NCBI RefSeq assembly: GCF_003012935.1
Contig: NZ_PUDR01000004.1
Span: forward strand, 1 to 64,000
Direction of reading: 5' to 3'
Length of the DNA stretch: 64,000 nucleotides
From: Pannonibacter carbonis
GTDB taxonomy: Bacteria > Pseudomonadota > Alphaproteobacteria > Rhizobiales > Stappiaceae
In this document: piece by piece, positions 1 through 8,999 of the stretch
Numbering within the stretch: the stretch's first letter is position 1
How the letters are laid out: each line of letters starts with the position of its first letter
The notes under the pieces: model-generated
Told to the model about the DNA's origin: nothing
Database searches by the model: none
The model's input: the letters and a program-made list of their open reading frames with translations, nothing else
Translations under genes and position numbers: made by a program

Positions 1-90
1 CGCCCGCATACTGCCCATGGCGGACAACCACCCGCCGTGGTCTACTTCAACGCAACCCAAACCGATCAGCAGGTGCAGGCAGTAGCTTAA
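1..90 (+). CDS. IS3-type transposase, C-terminal end (partial)
   Basis: Frame 1 is open from the window edge to a TAA at 88-90 and encodes 29 residues. It begins RPHTAHGGQPPAVVYF and ends with TDQQVQAVA. The RPH..GG.PPA.VY pattern followed by DQQ.Q.VA is the usual C-terminal tail of DDE transposases (OrfB) of the IS3 family. The catalytic DDE core lies outside the window, so activity cannot be judged. Family assignment rests on this short tail only. Confidence 0.7.
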   Translation, partial: RPHTAHGGQPPAVVYFNATQTDQQVQAVA

Positions 91-131
91 ATCATCCGGA
101 AATCTGTCCAAGAGTCGGGGAGTAGCTTAGA
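1..131 (+). mobile_element. Right end of an IS3-family insertion sequence (left part outside window)
   Basis: The transposase tail is followed within about 40 bases by CTGTCCAAGAGTCGGGGAG (103-121), which resembles the tgtccaa...gggga terminal repeats of IS3-group elements. The exact element boundary and any target duplication cannot be set because the left end is outside the window. From about 132 to 365 I see no recognisable gene. A 60-codon minus-strand frame there (173-355) has no domain I recognise, so this is probably junction or remnant DNA between the element and the catabolic operon. Confidence 0.55.
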
Positions 132-365
132 CAGCAAGAAACTGCTTCGCCATGCGTTCAGGCCAGGCAAACTCAGCCACCACCCAATGACACGAGGAAA
201 CGCTTGAACGCCTTGCCGGCGGTCAACGGAGTACCAGAGTACGCGGCCGCGGAGCCAAGCGTCTTTTCCGCCCCACCAACCAGCGCCAAGAAGGGCCAGA
301 GCCCGTTCCTCAGCATCGGGCTTGAAAAATGCCGATCAAACAGCAATTCCCGCATTCGGTTCCCG

Positions 366-1061
366 TCAGGTTCGCGCCTTCTCGAAAGCGCCCCATGCTG
401 CCTCGAAGGCAGTGAAGTCGAAACCTGCAGCCCTGGCCGGGTCCAGGATCAGACGCTCGGTCGCCTGAAGTCTTGCGATCGCATCGGCGAGGTGCGGGAC
501 TGTCTCAGGCGGAATAATCAGCGCGCCATGGCGGTCGGCATGGATCAGGTCCCCGGCTTTCACAGCCAGACCGAAAATGCGCACCGGTTCACCGACAGAG
601 CGCACATGCACGAAACCGTGGCTCGGGCCGACGCTGCCCGCGATGACCGGGAAGCCGGCCGGCAGATCCCCCAGGTCACGCACGACGCCATTGGTCAGGG
701 CACCGGACATCCCGAAACCCTTATGCACCGTGGTGTTGATCTCACCCCAATAGGCACCAATCGCATGCGGCCAGTCGAGATCCTCAATGACCGCGATGGA
801 CGGTTTGGGAGCATCATGCATGGCCCGGTAATAGGCCATGCGCCTGGCCCGAATGACATCGGCCGGCTCCGTCGGCGGAGCGACTGCGGCAATCTGCGCC
901 GTCATGGCATAGCCGACCACGGCCGTTCCGGGCTCGGTGCAGATCATGGTGCCACGCGTGAAGGCTGAAAAGCCGCGCCGCCCCTGCACCACTTCAATGG
1001 CGTTGCAGACTGTCGGTGTATCAACACGCCGCAACAGGGCGAGAAGGTCCTGGTTCATCAT
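366..1061 (-). CDS. RraA-like / 4-hydroxy-4-methyl-2-oxoglutarate aldolase family protein
   Basis: About 231 residues, the usual size for the RraA-like family (annotated as dimethylmenaquinone methyltransferase-like or HMG/CHA aldolase). The N-terminus has DTPTVCNAIE, close to the family's TxxxxDA/NA start. The middle has GEINTTVHKGFGMSGALTNG, then VVRDL, which matches the G-x-x-x-(D/G)xxxR(D) substrate/metal loop of the aldolases. Members either cleave 4-hydroxy-2-oxoacids to pyruvate or bind RNase E; the operon argues for a catabolic aldolase. The start overlaps the hydrolase stop by ATGA, with GGAGG just upstream, so I reject the GTG at 1076. It is the last gene of the leftward operon. The precise substrate is unknown. 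Confidence 0.75.
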   Translation of the reverse strand: MMNQDLLALLRRVDTPTVCNAIEVVQGRRGFSAFTRGTMICTEPGTAVVGYAMTAQIAAVAPPTEPADVIRARRMAYYRAMHDAPKPSIAVIEDLDWPHAIGAYWGEINTTVHKGFGMSGALTNGVVRDLGDLPAGFPVIAGSVGPSHGFVHVRSVGEPVRIFGLAVKAGDLIHADRHGALIIPPETVPHLADAIARLQATERLILDPARAAGFDFTAFEAAWGAFEKART

Positions 1062-1756
1062 TCCTCCAGCCAGCACCGCAGCGCTGCAATCGTGTCCTGC
1101 GGACGTTCCAGGGGAGGCAAGTGCCCTGCCCCATCGATAATCACCAGCCGCGACTGCGGCAGGAGAGCATGCATCAGGTCATGCCTGTCGCGCGGGCAGA
1201 GCCGATCCTCAGCGCCCATCAACACAAGAGCGGGTCCCTGAAACCTTGCCAGCACCTCCTGCCGGTCGGCGCGGTTGCGCAAAGCCAGCGACTGGCGGAT
1301 GAAGACCTCCGTTCCCAGTGACAGCCCCATCTCGAGGCAAAGCGCCTCGAAAGGGCCGGTATCCTGCCCGGAGGCAAAATAGTTCGGGATCATGTCCGCT
1401 CGCAGGACATCCTCAAGGCTGCCGGCCCGGGCGCGGGCCATCTGGGGCCCGCGCCGGGCCTGGACCTCCGGCACTTCAGCGCGTGGATTGGTGTCAAGCA
1501 AGGCGAGACGCTCGACCCGCTCGGGCGCCTGGGCCAGCATTTCCATGGCAAGGATGCCGCCCATCGACAGGCCCGCCAGGGCAAAGCGCGGTGGCGCCTG
1601 CCGGAGTGCTTCCGCCGCGAGCGCGGCCATGCTGTCCTCCCCCACCGGAGCCACGTGCCGAATGTCACGCGGCTGCAGGGCCTGCGGAACCGTCCCCCAC
1701 ATGCGGGCATCGCACATCATGCCGGGAACCAGCAGCAGTGGCAGATCAGGTGTCAT
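1058..1756 (-). CDS. Alpha/beta-fold hydrolase
   Basis: 232 residues. The nucleophile elbow GLSMGG lies near residue 62-67 (Ser in G-x-S-x-G), an acid candidate is in GAEDRLCP, and the catalytic His is in GAGHLPPLERP near the C-terminus, so the triad is complete. There is no signal peptide, so it is cytoplasmic. ATG is preceded by GGAG at good spacing. It sits 26 bases after the cupin gene and overlaps the RraA-like gene, so it belongs to the same transcript. Most likely an esterase, lactonase or C-C hydrolase acting late in the pathway. The family is too broad for a substrate call. Confidence 0.8.
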   Translation of the reverse strand: MTPDLPLLLVPGMMCDARMWGTVPQALQPRDIRHVAPVGEDSMAALAAEALRQAPPRFALAGLSMGGILAMEMLAQAPERVERLALLDTNPRAEVPEVQARRGPQMARARAGSLEDVLRADMIPNYFASGQDTGPFEALCLEMGLSLGTEVFIRQSLALRNRADRQEVLARFQGPALVLMGAEDRLCPRDRHDLMHALLPQSRLVIIDGAGHLPPLERPQDTIAALRCWLEE

Positions 1757-1782
1757 TGGCAGCTCCAGGTCATGTCGGATGC

Positions 1783-2751
1783 CTAGAGGAGACGGCCGGT
1801 TGCGCCTGCAGGATCGTCGGTGTTGAGGATACGGTAGAGGCTCGCCTCTCCGGTCATCGATGGGGTCAGGCTGTGTTCGAGCCCGGGAGGAATGGCCGCC
1901 GTGTCGCCGGGATTGAGCGCGGTCGAGCCACCGCTCCAGCTCAGCCGCCAGTGACCACGCACCGGCATCAGCACCTCATGCCGGTCCAGTGCATAGGCGG
2001 TTTCCGGCAACGAATTTCGCGACAGGAATTCGACGTCGAAGCCCGGCCTGTCCCGAAGCTTGCCCTGCGCTCCGATGACCTTGGCCGGTTGCCGGTCGGA
2101 CAGAGCCATCAGGTCCCAGTATCGTGCGATGCAATTGGGAATAACTTCAGCGGTTGTCGGCTCCGGGAACGCCTTCAGTTCTTCCTCGGTCAGAAGCGGC
2201 ATCGGACCGATGCCGTCAGGAAGGCGCTCGCCCTTCTTGCTGTCATAGAGCCTGCCATTGGCGCCCAGAACGAGCCCGTAGTCGCTGGCCTCCGAAATCA
2301 CCTGCGGTGCCCAGATGACGCCGCCGCCGGCGTCGTCACCGCCGAGAATGGCCATGATCATCCCGTAGTCGAGGCCGATGTTCTCGAAGCCGCGAAAGAT
2401 GCCGGTCGGAATGTTGAAGATATCTCCCTCTTGCAGCACCACCTCCCCTGCCGTTCCGTGGCGGCCCCAGAAGAACCGCCAACGGCCCTTGAGGACAAAG
2501 AACACCTCAGCGGTGCGATGCGAATGCAGCGAGTTGCGACACTTCGGCGGCTGACCGGCCGCACCGATGTTGAAGCCTGGCGTCTCCCGGATATGGACAT
2601 GCTGGTCCGGACTTTCCGACACGCCGCCACCGATGATGGTGAAGTTCTCCTTCTGGTTCGAACCGGGCGTATGGGCGTCGATGAAGGCGGTCTTGCAGGG
2701 ACGCAAGTCGCCATAGCGGACGATACGGGCTTCCATTTCTTGCGGGGTCAT
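1783..2751 (-). CDS. Two-cupin-domain protein
   Basis: About 322 residues with two cupin barrels. The first has NSLHSHRTAEVFFVLKGRWRF and GDIFNIPTG (residues about 70-130), giving HxH...E metal ligands. The second has HEVLMPVRGHWRLSW and GDTAAIPPGLEH (about 255-310) and a more degenerate ligand set. The layout recalls bicupin dioxygenases of the gentisate/homogentisate type, but other bicupins are isomerases or decarboxylases. The start was taken at 2751 because GAGG lies 9 bases upstream; ATG 2760 or 2787 would give 325 or 334 residues. It lies between a SnoaL-like gene and the hydrolase in the operon. Reaction unknown. Confidence 0.75.
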   Translation of the reverse strand: MTPQEMEARIVRYGDLRPCKTAFIDAHTPGSNQKENFTIIGGGVSESPDQHVHIRETPGFNIGAAGQPPKCRNSLHSHRTAEVFFVLKGRWRFFWGRHGTAGEVVLQEGDIFNIPTGIFRGFENIGLDYGMIMAILGGDDAGGGVIWAPQVISEASDYGLVLGANGRLYDSKKGERLPDGIGPMPLLTEEELKAFPEPTTAEVIPNCIARYWDLMALSDRQPAKVIGAQGKLRDRPGFDVEFLSRNSLPETAYALDRHEVLMPVRGHWRLSWSGGSTALNPGDTAAIPPGLEHSLTPSMTGEASLYRILNTDDPAGATGRLL

Positions 2752-2793
2752 GGGGGTCATCCTCAGGTCGTGTCCGGGGGCAGACATCAGGTG

Positions 2794-3768
2794 TCAGAGA
2801 TCACCGGTGTGGAGCAGGATCTGTCGCCAGATCGCGGTTTCATCGAACAGGGTGTATTCGCGGCGCAGACCCCAGGGGCCGAACTCGGCATGGGTGATGC
2901 CGAGCACATAGACCTCGGCACCGGACGGAGCGCCGAAGCGACCCCAGCCGGAGTGCTTGCCGCAGAGGCTCCAGCGAACCGCCGCCCGTGGGGGCATCTT
3001 GGGGTCGTCCCGACCGATGACGTGATCGATACGGAATTCCGCAGAAGGGAAGGCCGCGCGCAGTTCCATCCAGAACCTGTCCGCCGCCCCGGGTCCATGG
3101 TCCGTGACGCCGCCGGGGTACTCCAGCTGTGCGGCACGGTCATACTCGCGTCCGATGCGGGCAAAGTCCGCGTGCATGATGCCGCCGAGCAGATCGGCCA
3201 AAGCTTCGCCTGAAGCATCGTCATTTCCTCTGCCCTTATAGGGACCAGGGAGATCGGTGGCAGGCGTCAGCGGCCGCAGGCAGGTCTCCGGCCCGCCCTC
3301 GCGCGCGATCTGCTGGCGGGCATAGTCCTTCGGGTCAAGCCCGAGCTGGCGCACGATCGCGCCCTGATCCCGGATCAACCACTCGTCATCGATCATGTTG
3401 TTGCGGGCATGGCAGTCGGCCATGATGCGATAGACGAGGCGCTTGCCGGTGGCCGGACCATAGACGCCCGATCCAATGTGCGTCGCCGTCGACAAAATCC
3501 GGTGCGATGACAGCATCCCGGTTTCCGGCGTTCCGGACCAGATCACATCCTCGCCGAGCAACGTGCGGTCCGGGAATTCGGCGAGTGTCGCCATGGTCGC
3601 TGCGATCACCCCGGCGTTGCCCTGCGCGACCGAGGCTGGCGTTCGCACGATGATGTCGGGCGCGTAGTAGCGATGCAGGGTCGCAAGACCACGGTCTTCC
3701 CAGATTTCCTTGGTAATGCCGAGAATGTAATGCGGGAAATCCGTCCAGTGCGGGTCAAAGCCTTTCAT
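2794..3768 (-). CDS. Double SnoaL-like (NTF2-fold) protein, copy 2
   Basis: 324 residues forming two tandem NTF2/SnoaL-like units of about 150 residues each. The first has TLHRYYAPDIIVRTPASVAQG and FPDRTLLGEDVIWSG; the second has IGREYDRAAQLEYPGG and FPSAEFRIDHVIG, the F-P-D/S-hydrophobic signature of SnoaL-like polyketide cyclases. It shares the ending D-(E/N)-W-x-x-(R/V)-D-x-x-x-x-x-RQ-(L/I/M)-G with two other genes here (5551-6594, 12550-13632), but carries it in the first domain (DDEWLIRDQGAIVRQLG). ATGA overlap with the LacI gene indicates translational coupling. The fold serves isomerases, dehydratases, hydrolases and cyclases, so the chemistry is open. Confidence 0.75.
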   Translation of the reverse strand: MKGFDPHWTDFPHYILGITKEIWEDRGLATLHRYYAPDIIVRTPASVAQGNAGVIAATMATLAEFPDRTLLGEDVIWSGTPETGMLSSHRILSTATHIGSGVYGPATGKRLVYRIMADCHARNNMIDDEWLIRDQGAIVRQLGLDPKDYARQQIAREGGPETCLRPLTPATDLPGPYKGRGNDDASGEALADLLGGIMHADFARIGREYDRAAQLEYPGGVTDHGPGAADRFWMELRAAFPSAEFRIDHVIGRDDPKMPPRAAVRWSLCGKHSGWGRFGAPSGAEVYVLGITHAEFGPWGLRREYTLFDETAIWRQILLHTGDL

Positions 3769-4790
3769 GGCGTATATCCTTCGGGAATTCGCGAGGACTT
3801 GCGGACGACGAGCGGGCCATCGATCCGGATCTTTTGCGGCCCCGTGGTCTGGTCGATCTGGCCAAGGATCGCCTCAACCGTCGCAGACACCATGCGGTTG
3901 ACCGGCTGGCGGATCGTGGTCAGTGCGTAGGTTGGCCAGGCAGCCAGGGGCACATCGTCGTAGCCGACGATCGACACATCACCGGGTACGGACAAGCCGA
4001 GTCCGAAGCGAAGTTCGTCCATCACAGCAAAGGCCATGTAGTCGTTGCCGACAAAGATCGCATCCGGCCGTTCAGGTCCGGCGCAAAGTTCGCGCGCCAC
4101 GGCCGCCGCCCGCTCACGGGAATACATGCCATCAACCATCGCCACGATTGGCAACCCGGCCTCTTCCATCGCCGACTGGAAGCCGGCAGCCCGGTCACGG
4201 CCGGTCGAGGCGCCCTGCCAGCCCATGATATGGGCGATGCGTTCATGCCCCGCGGCGATCAGGAACTCCGCCGCCCGACGTCCGCCAGCAATGTTGTCCG
4301 AGGTCACATCCGTCAGGCGCGGATCGTTCTGGCCGCGGTTGAAATTGACCACCGGAATGCCGAATGAGGCCAGGCGGCCGGTGAGATCGTTCGACAAGGA
4401 AACCGATGCGGTGATGATGCCGTCGACCCGGTAGTCAATAAGCTCCTGCACCACTTCGGCCACCTTCTCGGTCGAGTTCTCGGCCATGAAAACGAGGATG
4501 TGATAGCCGCGCTCCTGCAGGGCACGTGACAACCGTTCCAGCGCGATCGGATAGAACTGGTTTTCCAGATAGGCGACCACGAGACCGATGATCCGGGTTC
4601 GCCCGGTAATCATGGCCCGAGCAAGCGGATCAGGCCGGTAGCCGAGAGTCTCGGCAGCGGCTCGGACCTTGTCGACGGTGGCTTTCGACGCCGAAGCGCC
4701 CGGCGTGAAGACGCGGCTGACTGCTGACTGGCTGACACCCGCCAGCCGCGCGACATCCTGTGCAGTGATCTTGGGGGAGGTCTCGTTCAT
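3765..4790 (-). CDS. LacI-family transcriptional regulator
   Basis: 341 residues. The N-terminal helix-turn-helix and hinge read TAQDVARLAGVSQSAVSRVF...LGYRPDPLARAM, typical LacI. The rest is a periplasmic-binding-like effector domain (RTRIIGLVVAYLENQFYP, VDGIITAS, GIPVVNFNRG, DVSIVGYDDVPLAAW). The start at 4790 uses the ATGA overlap with the SDR stop rather than the in-frame ATG at 4802. It is unusual that the regulator is embedded inside the operon, between the SDR and a SnoaL-like gene. Its likely targets are the twin operators at 12397-12438, giving autoregulation with the operon. The effector is probably a sugar-like pathway substrate or intermediate. Confidence 0.92.
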   Translation of the reverse strand: MNETSPKITAQDVARLAGVSQSAVSRVFTPGASASKATVDKVRAAAETLGYRPDPLARAMITGRTRIIGLVVAYLENQFYPIALERLSRALQERGYHILVFMAENSTEKVAEVVQELIDYRVDGIITASVSLSNDLTGRLASFGIPVVNFNRGQNDPRLTDVTSDNIAGGRRAAEFLIAAGHERIAHIMGWQGASTGRDRAAGFQSAMEEAGLPIVAMVDGMYSRERAAAVARELCAGPERPDAIFVGNDYMAFAVMDELRFGLGLSVPGDVSIVGYDDVPLAAWPTYALTTIRQPVNRMVSATVEAILGQIDQTTGPQKIRIDGPLVVRKSSRIPEGYTP

Positions 4791-5554
4791 TCGGCTGTCC
4801 ACCCGCCATCGACCAGAAGATGCGTGCCCGTCACGAGGGCCGATGCGTCACTGGCGAGAAAAACGATTGGCCCCATCAGGTCGGTGATCTCGCCGACACG
4901 CCCCAGCTTGATTTTCGACAGGATCCAGGCCCGCCGCTCCGGATTGGCCAGGGTCTGTTCCGCCAGCGGTGTGCGGATGAACGTCGGGCAAAGCGTGTTG
5001 ACCCGAATGCCATGGGCACCCCACTCCAGCGCCATGGCTTTGGTCATGCCCTCGAGTGCGTGTTTTGTGGCGCAATAGACGGCCCGGTCCGGCCCGCCGA
5101 CCAGACCCATCTGGCTGGAGACATTGATGAGACTGCCGGGACGCCCGGCGGCGATCAGCCCACGCGCGACTTCCCGGGTCAGGAAGTAAGCAGCTTTCAG
5201 GTTCAGCGCGAGTGCGGCGTCGAAATCGGTTTCCTCCGTCTCCAGCGCCGGCGAGTGCCGCGCAAGCCCGGCCGAATTGACCAGAATATCGAACGGCCCA
5301 AGACGGTTGACGCAGTCGGCCGCGGCAACGCGGTCGGTGATGTCGAGGCTGCAGGTCTCAGCCAGTCCGCCACTCGCGCGAATGGCCTCTGCCACGGCCA
5401 TGAGTTCCGTTTCACGGCGAGCGACCAGGGTGACATGGGCCCCGGCCTCAGCCAGCGCGGCAGCTGCACCTAGGCCGATACCGGAACTGGCACCTGTCAC
5501 TAGGGCACGACGGCCGTCAAGGCGGAAACTGGGAAGTTTTGGCAGGTCGATCAT
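4787..5554 (-). CDS. SDR-family NAD(P)-dependent oxidoreductase
   Basis: 255 residues, classical short-chain dehydrogenase length. The Rossmann motif TGASSGIGLG is near residue 20, NVSSQMG carries the catalytic Ser, and YCATK provides Tyr and Lys; NAG appears as NSAG. The C-terminus ends ASALVTGTHLLVDGGW, as in gluconate 5-dehydrogenase/3-oxoacyl reductase-like members. No signal peptide, so cytoplasmic. It overlaps both neighbours by ATGA (5551-5554 and 4787-4790). It probably oxidises or reduces a hydroxyl of the imported substrate. Coenzyme preference was not determined. Confidence 0.88.
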   Translation of the reverse strand: MIDLPKLPSFRLDGRRALVTGASSGIGLGAAAALAEAGAHVTLVARRETELMAVAEAIRASGGLAETCSLDITDRVAAADCVNRLGPFDILVNSAGLARHSPALETEETDFDAALALNLKAAYFLTREVARGLIAAGRPGSLINVSSQMGLVGGPDRAVYCATKHALEGMTKAMALEWGAHGIRVNTLCPTFIRTPLAEQTLANPERRAWILSKIKLGRVGEITDLMGPIVFLASDASALVTGTHLLVDGGWTAE

Positions 5555-6594
5555 GGGGTTAATCCATCTGGAACGGTGATTGGCCCAAGGTTCCTTGCCT
5601 TGTTGAAAGACGCAAGCCGGGCGAACACATCAACCCCAATCTGGCGATAAAGATCGAGCAGATCGACCAGTACCCAGTTCTCGCGGATCAGACCGTCTTC
5701 CAGGCGCCAGAAATCGAGACTGCGCAAAAGCACCTCACGGCCTGCTGGGGCAATGCCCATCCAGCCGTCACCACTGAGTGTCAGCCGCATGTTGGGCCAG
5801 CCGGTCTCGCAGACGTAGTTGCCCTCGCCGATCCAGTGCGACATGAGATCGCCCATCGCGTCGAGCTTGCGGTCGGGCATGGCACTCAGGAACGGGATCT
5901 GATGCCAGTTTCGGAAACCGGCGATGCTACGCCCAGTGCCGATCCCGGCCGGCCCGTACCAGTTGAAGCGCGGATGCCAGTAACGATCGAGCTGCATCAC
6001 CTGGGGGTCGAGGTCAGCCGGATGCCGGCACAGATCCGTGAGCATGGCAATCACATGCGCCAGCGCTGCCTGTCCGTCACCTGATACGGTCAGGCCATCG
6101 CCGCTCATCGGGGCTGGCGTACAGACAAAAGCGCCCATCTGCGGCGCCATCGGCCAGACGCCGGCCTGCATCATCAGTTCCGGCAGGTCCCAGATCGCCT
6201 GCATCTCGACGATCTGCCCCTCCTTGAGCCGGAAGAACTCGTGGTAACGCATGTGCACGAGATGACCGGTCGGGCGAATGCCGAGGAACGGGCGCAAGAA
6301 TGTGCCCATGTAGTTGCCCATGCAACCGACCCAGTCCTCGCCCTCAGGGCTGGAACCCGCCATGACGATCATGTCACGCCGCTCGAGATCCGGTATGGCT
6401 GTCAGCAACGGCCCGAGCGCCTGCAGCTCGAACTCCTCCGGTCCCGTCAGCGTGCCGAAGGGATGGCAAAGCGCGAGACGGGCATCGTCTGCAAAGGCTG
6501 CCGCAAGCACGGGAAGAAGGCGATCCGCTGACGGAGTTTCAAGCGCCTTCCGCAAGGGGCGCAGAGCGTCCTTCAGTTCGGCTGGCGTTGCCAT
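5551..6594 (-). CDS. Double SnoaL-like (NTF2-fold) protein, copy 1
   Basis: 347 residues with two SnoaL-like domains. The first (about 20-165) has IPDLERRDMIVMAGSS and ends IWDLPELMMQAGVWPMAPQMG. The second (about 195-345) has WHPRFNWYGPAGIGTGRSI and LIRENWVLVDLLDLYRQIGVDVF. The sequence is clearly paralogous to the divergent gene at 12550-13632 over its whole length. The start at 6594 lies just after the HisD-like stop at 6599; a longer frame back to 6783 merely overlaps the HisD-like gene. The fold lacks a universal catalytic residue, so function must come from context: an isomerase, dehydratase or hydrolase step between the dehydrogenases and the aldolase is plausible. Confidence 0.78.
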   Translation of the reverse strand: MATPAELKDALRPLRKALETPSADRLLPVLAAAFADDARLALCHPFGTLTGPEEFELQALGPLLTAIPDLERRDMIVMAGSSPEGEDWVGCMGNYMGTFLRPFLGIRPTGHLVHMRYHEFFRLKEGQIVEMQAIWDLPELMMQAGVWPMAPQMGAFVCTPAPMSGDGLTVSGDGQAALAHVIAMLTDLCRHPADLDPQVMQLDRYWHPRFNWYGPAGIGTGRSIAGFRNWHQIPFLSAMPDRKLDAMGDLMSHWIGEGNYVCETGWPNMRLTLSGDGWMGIAPAGREVLLRSLDFWRLEDGLIRENWVLVDLLDLYRQIGVDVFARLASFNKARNLGPITVPDGLTP

Positions 6595-6598
6595 GGAC

Positions 6599-7909
6599 TT
6601 ACTCCGCTGCGGTGCCATAGGCCACGTTGCGTCCGCCATAACGGCGAACACGCACGTTGCACTGTTCCGCATGGCCGACAAAACCTTCCAGCATGCACAG
6701 GCGCGAACCATAGGCACCGATGGTCGCTGCCGCTGCGTCGGTCGTGACCTTCTGGTAGGAGTGGGTCTTGAGGAACTTGCCAACCCAGAGACCGCCCGTG
6801 TAGCGACCGGCCTTGCGTGTCGGCAGCGTATGGTTCGTGCCGATCACCTTGTCGCCATTGGCTACATTGGTCCGCGCACCCAGGAACAGCGCGCCATAGG
6901 AATGCATCTTGTCCAGGAACCAGTCGTCCCGGTCGGTCATCACCTGCACGTGCTCGTAGGCCATGTCGTTGGCGACGCTCAGCATCTCGTCGTAGGTATC
7001 GCACAGGATGACATCGCCATAGTCGGCCCAGCTGACCGCAGCCGTCTCGGCCGTTGGCAGGATCTTCAGGAGGCGGTCGATCTCCTCCATTGTTGCCTCG
7101 GCAAGGCGGCGGGAATTGGTGATCAGGCAGGCCGGAGAATTGTAGCCATGCTCGGCCTGGCCAAGCAGATCCGTCGCACAGATCTCTGCGTCCACCGTAT
7201 CGTCGGCGATCACCATGGTCTCGGTCGGCCCAGCAAAGAGATCGATGCCAACGCGGCCGAACAGCTGGCGCTTGGCCTCGGCCACGAAGGCATTGCCTGG
7301 CCCCACCAGCATGTGGACCGGCTCGATGCTCTCGGTACCGATTGCCATGGCCCCCACCGCCTGGATACCGCCCAGCACATAAATCTCATGCGCGCCGCCC
7401 AGCTGCATTGCGGCGACAATGGCCGGATGCGGTTCGCCCTTCACCGGCGGAGCAGAGGCGATGATGCGAGGAACCCCGGCGACCGAGGCCGTCAGAACCG
7501 ACATATGCGCCGAGGCAACCATCGGAAACTTGCCGCCCGGCACGTAACAGCCGACCGACTGCACCGGAATGTTGCGATGGCCGAGAATGACGCCCGGAAG
7601 GGTCTCGACCTCGATATCGGTCATCGACGCCCGCTGGGCCTCGGCAAAGCGGCGGATCTGAACCTGGGCGAAGCGGATGTCCTCCATGTCGCGCGGACTG
7701 ACCTTCTGCATCGCCGCCTCGATCTCGGACGGGGTCAGGCGGAAGCGCGGTGCGTCATAGCCGTCAAACTTCCGGGCAAGCTCACGCACCGCCGTGTCGC
7801 CGCGCGTCTCGATGTCCTTCAGGATAGTCTCGACTGTGGTCCGGACCTTTGCATCGTCCTCGGCACGGGCTGCTTCGGGCTTGCCGGACTTCAGGTGCTG
7901 GATGGCCAT
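6599..7909 (-). CDS. Histidinol-dehydrogenase-like, zinc-dependent alcohol dehydrogenase (HpsN-type)
   Basis: 436 residues. HisD-superfamily active-site elements are all visible: LLGQAEHG (Gln and His zinc ligands), AYEHVQV (catalytic Glu-His), [13 protein letters not shown] (Asp ligand and substrate loop) and FVGHAEQ (His ligand). In canonical HisD these residues carry out an NAD-linked four-electron oxidation of an alcohol to a carboxylate. The stretch [14 protein letters not shown] resembles HpsN, the 2,3-dihydroxypropane-1-sulfonate dehydrogenase. The neighbourhood has no other his gene, so I infer a catabolic dehydrogenase oxidising a terminal CH2OH. It lies between the ABC ATPase and a SnoaL-like gene. 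The true substrate is unknown. Confidence 0.85.
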   Translation of the reverse strand: MAIQHLKSGKPEAARAEDDAKVRTTVETILKDIETRGDTAVRELARKFDGYDAPRFRLTPSEIEAAMQKVSPRDMEDIRFAQVQIRRFAEAQRASMTDIEVETLPGVILGHRNIPVQSVGCYVPGGKFPMVASAHMSVLTASVAGVPRIIASAPPVKGEPHPAIVAAMQLGGAHEIYVLGGIQAVGAMAIGTESIEPVHMLVGPGNAFVAEAKRQLFGRVGIDLFAGPTETMVIADDTVDAEICATDLLGQAEHGYNSPACLITNSRRLAEATMEEIDRLLKILPTAETAAVSWADYGDVILCDTYDEMLSVANDMAYEHVQVMTDRDDWFLDKMHSYGALFLGARTNVANGDKVIGTNHTLPTRKAGRYTGGLWVGKFLKTHSYQKVTTDAAAATIGAYGSRLCMLEGFVGHAEQCNVRVRRYGGRNVAYGTAAE

Positions 7910-7948
7910 GAATGATCTCCCTGGAATTGCGCTCGGCGCTTGTTGTTG

Positions 7949-8995
7949 TCAGGCCGAGAGGCGCGCGCCGCTGCGCGCGTCGAACAAGTGGCAGATGCGG
8001 GCGGGCACATGGGCTGCAATCGGCTGACCGATGCTGCCTGCAAAGGCCTTGGGCGCCTTGATCGCAACCAGCGTGCCGCCAACCTGTACCGTTGCCATCG
8101 AACTGTCGCCGAGCAGTTCCATCGAATAGATCGGGGCAGTGATCTCGCCGCCGTCTGCAAGCGCAGCATCTTCGGCGCGAAAGCCGAGCGTGACCGGCCC
8201 ATCGGGGGCCTGCAACCCGGGAATGCGCACATGCGGCGCTTCAAAGATACCTGCGGTGACAACACCTTCGATCAGGTTCATCGCCGGGCTGCCGATAAAG
8301 CTCGCCACAAAGGTGTTAGCCGGGCGATCATATATCTCAAGCGGCGTGCCAACCTGCTGGACCTCGCCGCGCCGCATCACGACAACCCGATCGGCGAGCG
8401 TCATCGCCTCGATCTGGTCATGGGTGACGTAGATCGTCGTGGTCTTCAGTTCATGATGCAGGTTCTTGATCTGGGCTCTTGTCGACACGCGCAACTTCGC
8501 GTCCAGGTTCGACAACGGCTCGTCCATCAGAAACACCTTCGGCTTGCGGACGATGGCGCGGGCAAGCGCCACGCGCTGGCGCTGTCCCCCGGAGAGGGCT
8601 GCCGGCTTGCGCTGAAGAAACTCTGTCAGTTCCACGGTTTCGGCTGCGCGCATCACACGGTCATGATGCTCGGCCTCCGGGATCCGCCGCACCTTCAACG
8701 GAAAGCGGATGTTCTCGTAGACGCTCATGGTCGGGTAGAGACCGTAGGACTGGAACACCATCGCAATGTCGCGATCCTTTGGTTCCAGATCATTGACCCG
8801 GCGGCCACCGATCAGGATGTCACCGTCGGTGGCATCCTCGAGACCTGCGATCATCCGCATGGTCGTGGTCTTGCCGCAGCCCGAGGGGCCAAGCAGAACC
8901 AGGAACTCGCCATCTGATATCGTCAGGTCCAGTGTCTGGACGCCCGTGAAGCTGCCCCAGCGCTTGGACAGGTTGCGAAGTTCGATATTGGCCAT
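7949..8995 (-). CDS. Sugar ABC transporter ATP-binding protein (MalK/UgpC type)
   Basis: 348 residues. Walker [11 protein letters not shown]-loop FQSYGLYP, signature [14 protein letters not shown], Walker [14 protein letters not shown] and H-loop [13 protein letters not shown] occupy the first 230 residues. A C-terminal MOI/TOBE-like regulatory region follows ([12 protein letters not shown]), as in MalK/UgpC ATPases. It energises the two permeases encoded immediately upstream. The stop of the preceding permease is 4 bases away. Confident for function class; the sugar is unknown. Confidence 0.92.
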   Translation of the reverse strand: MANIELRNLSKRWGSFTGVQTLDLTISDGEFLVLLGPSGCGKTTTMRMIAGLEDATDGDILIGGRRVNDLEPKDRDIAMVFQSYGLYPTMSVYENIRFPLKVRRIPEAEHHDRVMRAAETVELTEFLQRKPAALSGGQRQRVALARAIVRKPKVFLMDEPLSNLDAKLRVSTRAQIKNLHHELKTTTIYVTHDQIEAMTLADRVVVMRRGEVQQVGTPLEIYDRPANTFVASFIGSPAMNLIEGVVTAGIFEAPHVRIPGLQAPDGPVTLGFRAEDAALADGGEITAPIYSMELLGDSSMATVQVGGTLVAIKAPKAFAGSIGQPIAAHVPARICHLFDARSGARLSA

Positions 8996-8999
8996 CGGC

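Noticed and set aside
173-355. 60-codon minus-strand frame with ATG start
   Set aside because: No recognisable domain, lies in anonymous DNA beside an IS end; not enough to call a gene.
1318-3213. 631-codon plus-strand open frame
   Set aside because: Fully antisense to the hydrolase, cupin and SnoaL-like genes; composition is that of a GC-rich shadow frame with no domain.
6599-7909. Biosynthetic histidinol dehydrogenase (hisD)
   Set aside because: Active site fits the superfamily, but the gene is in a transporter/catabolic operon and resembles HpsN; no his neighbours.
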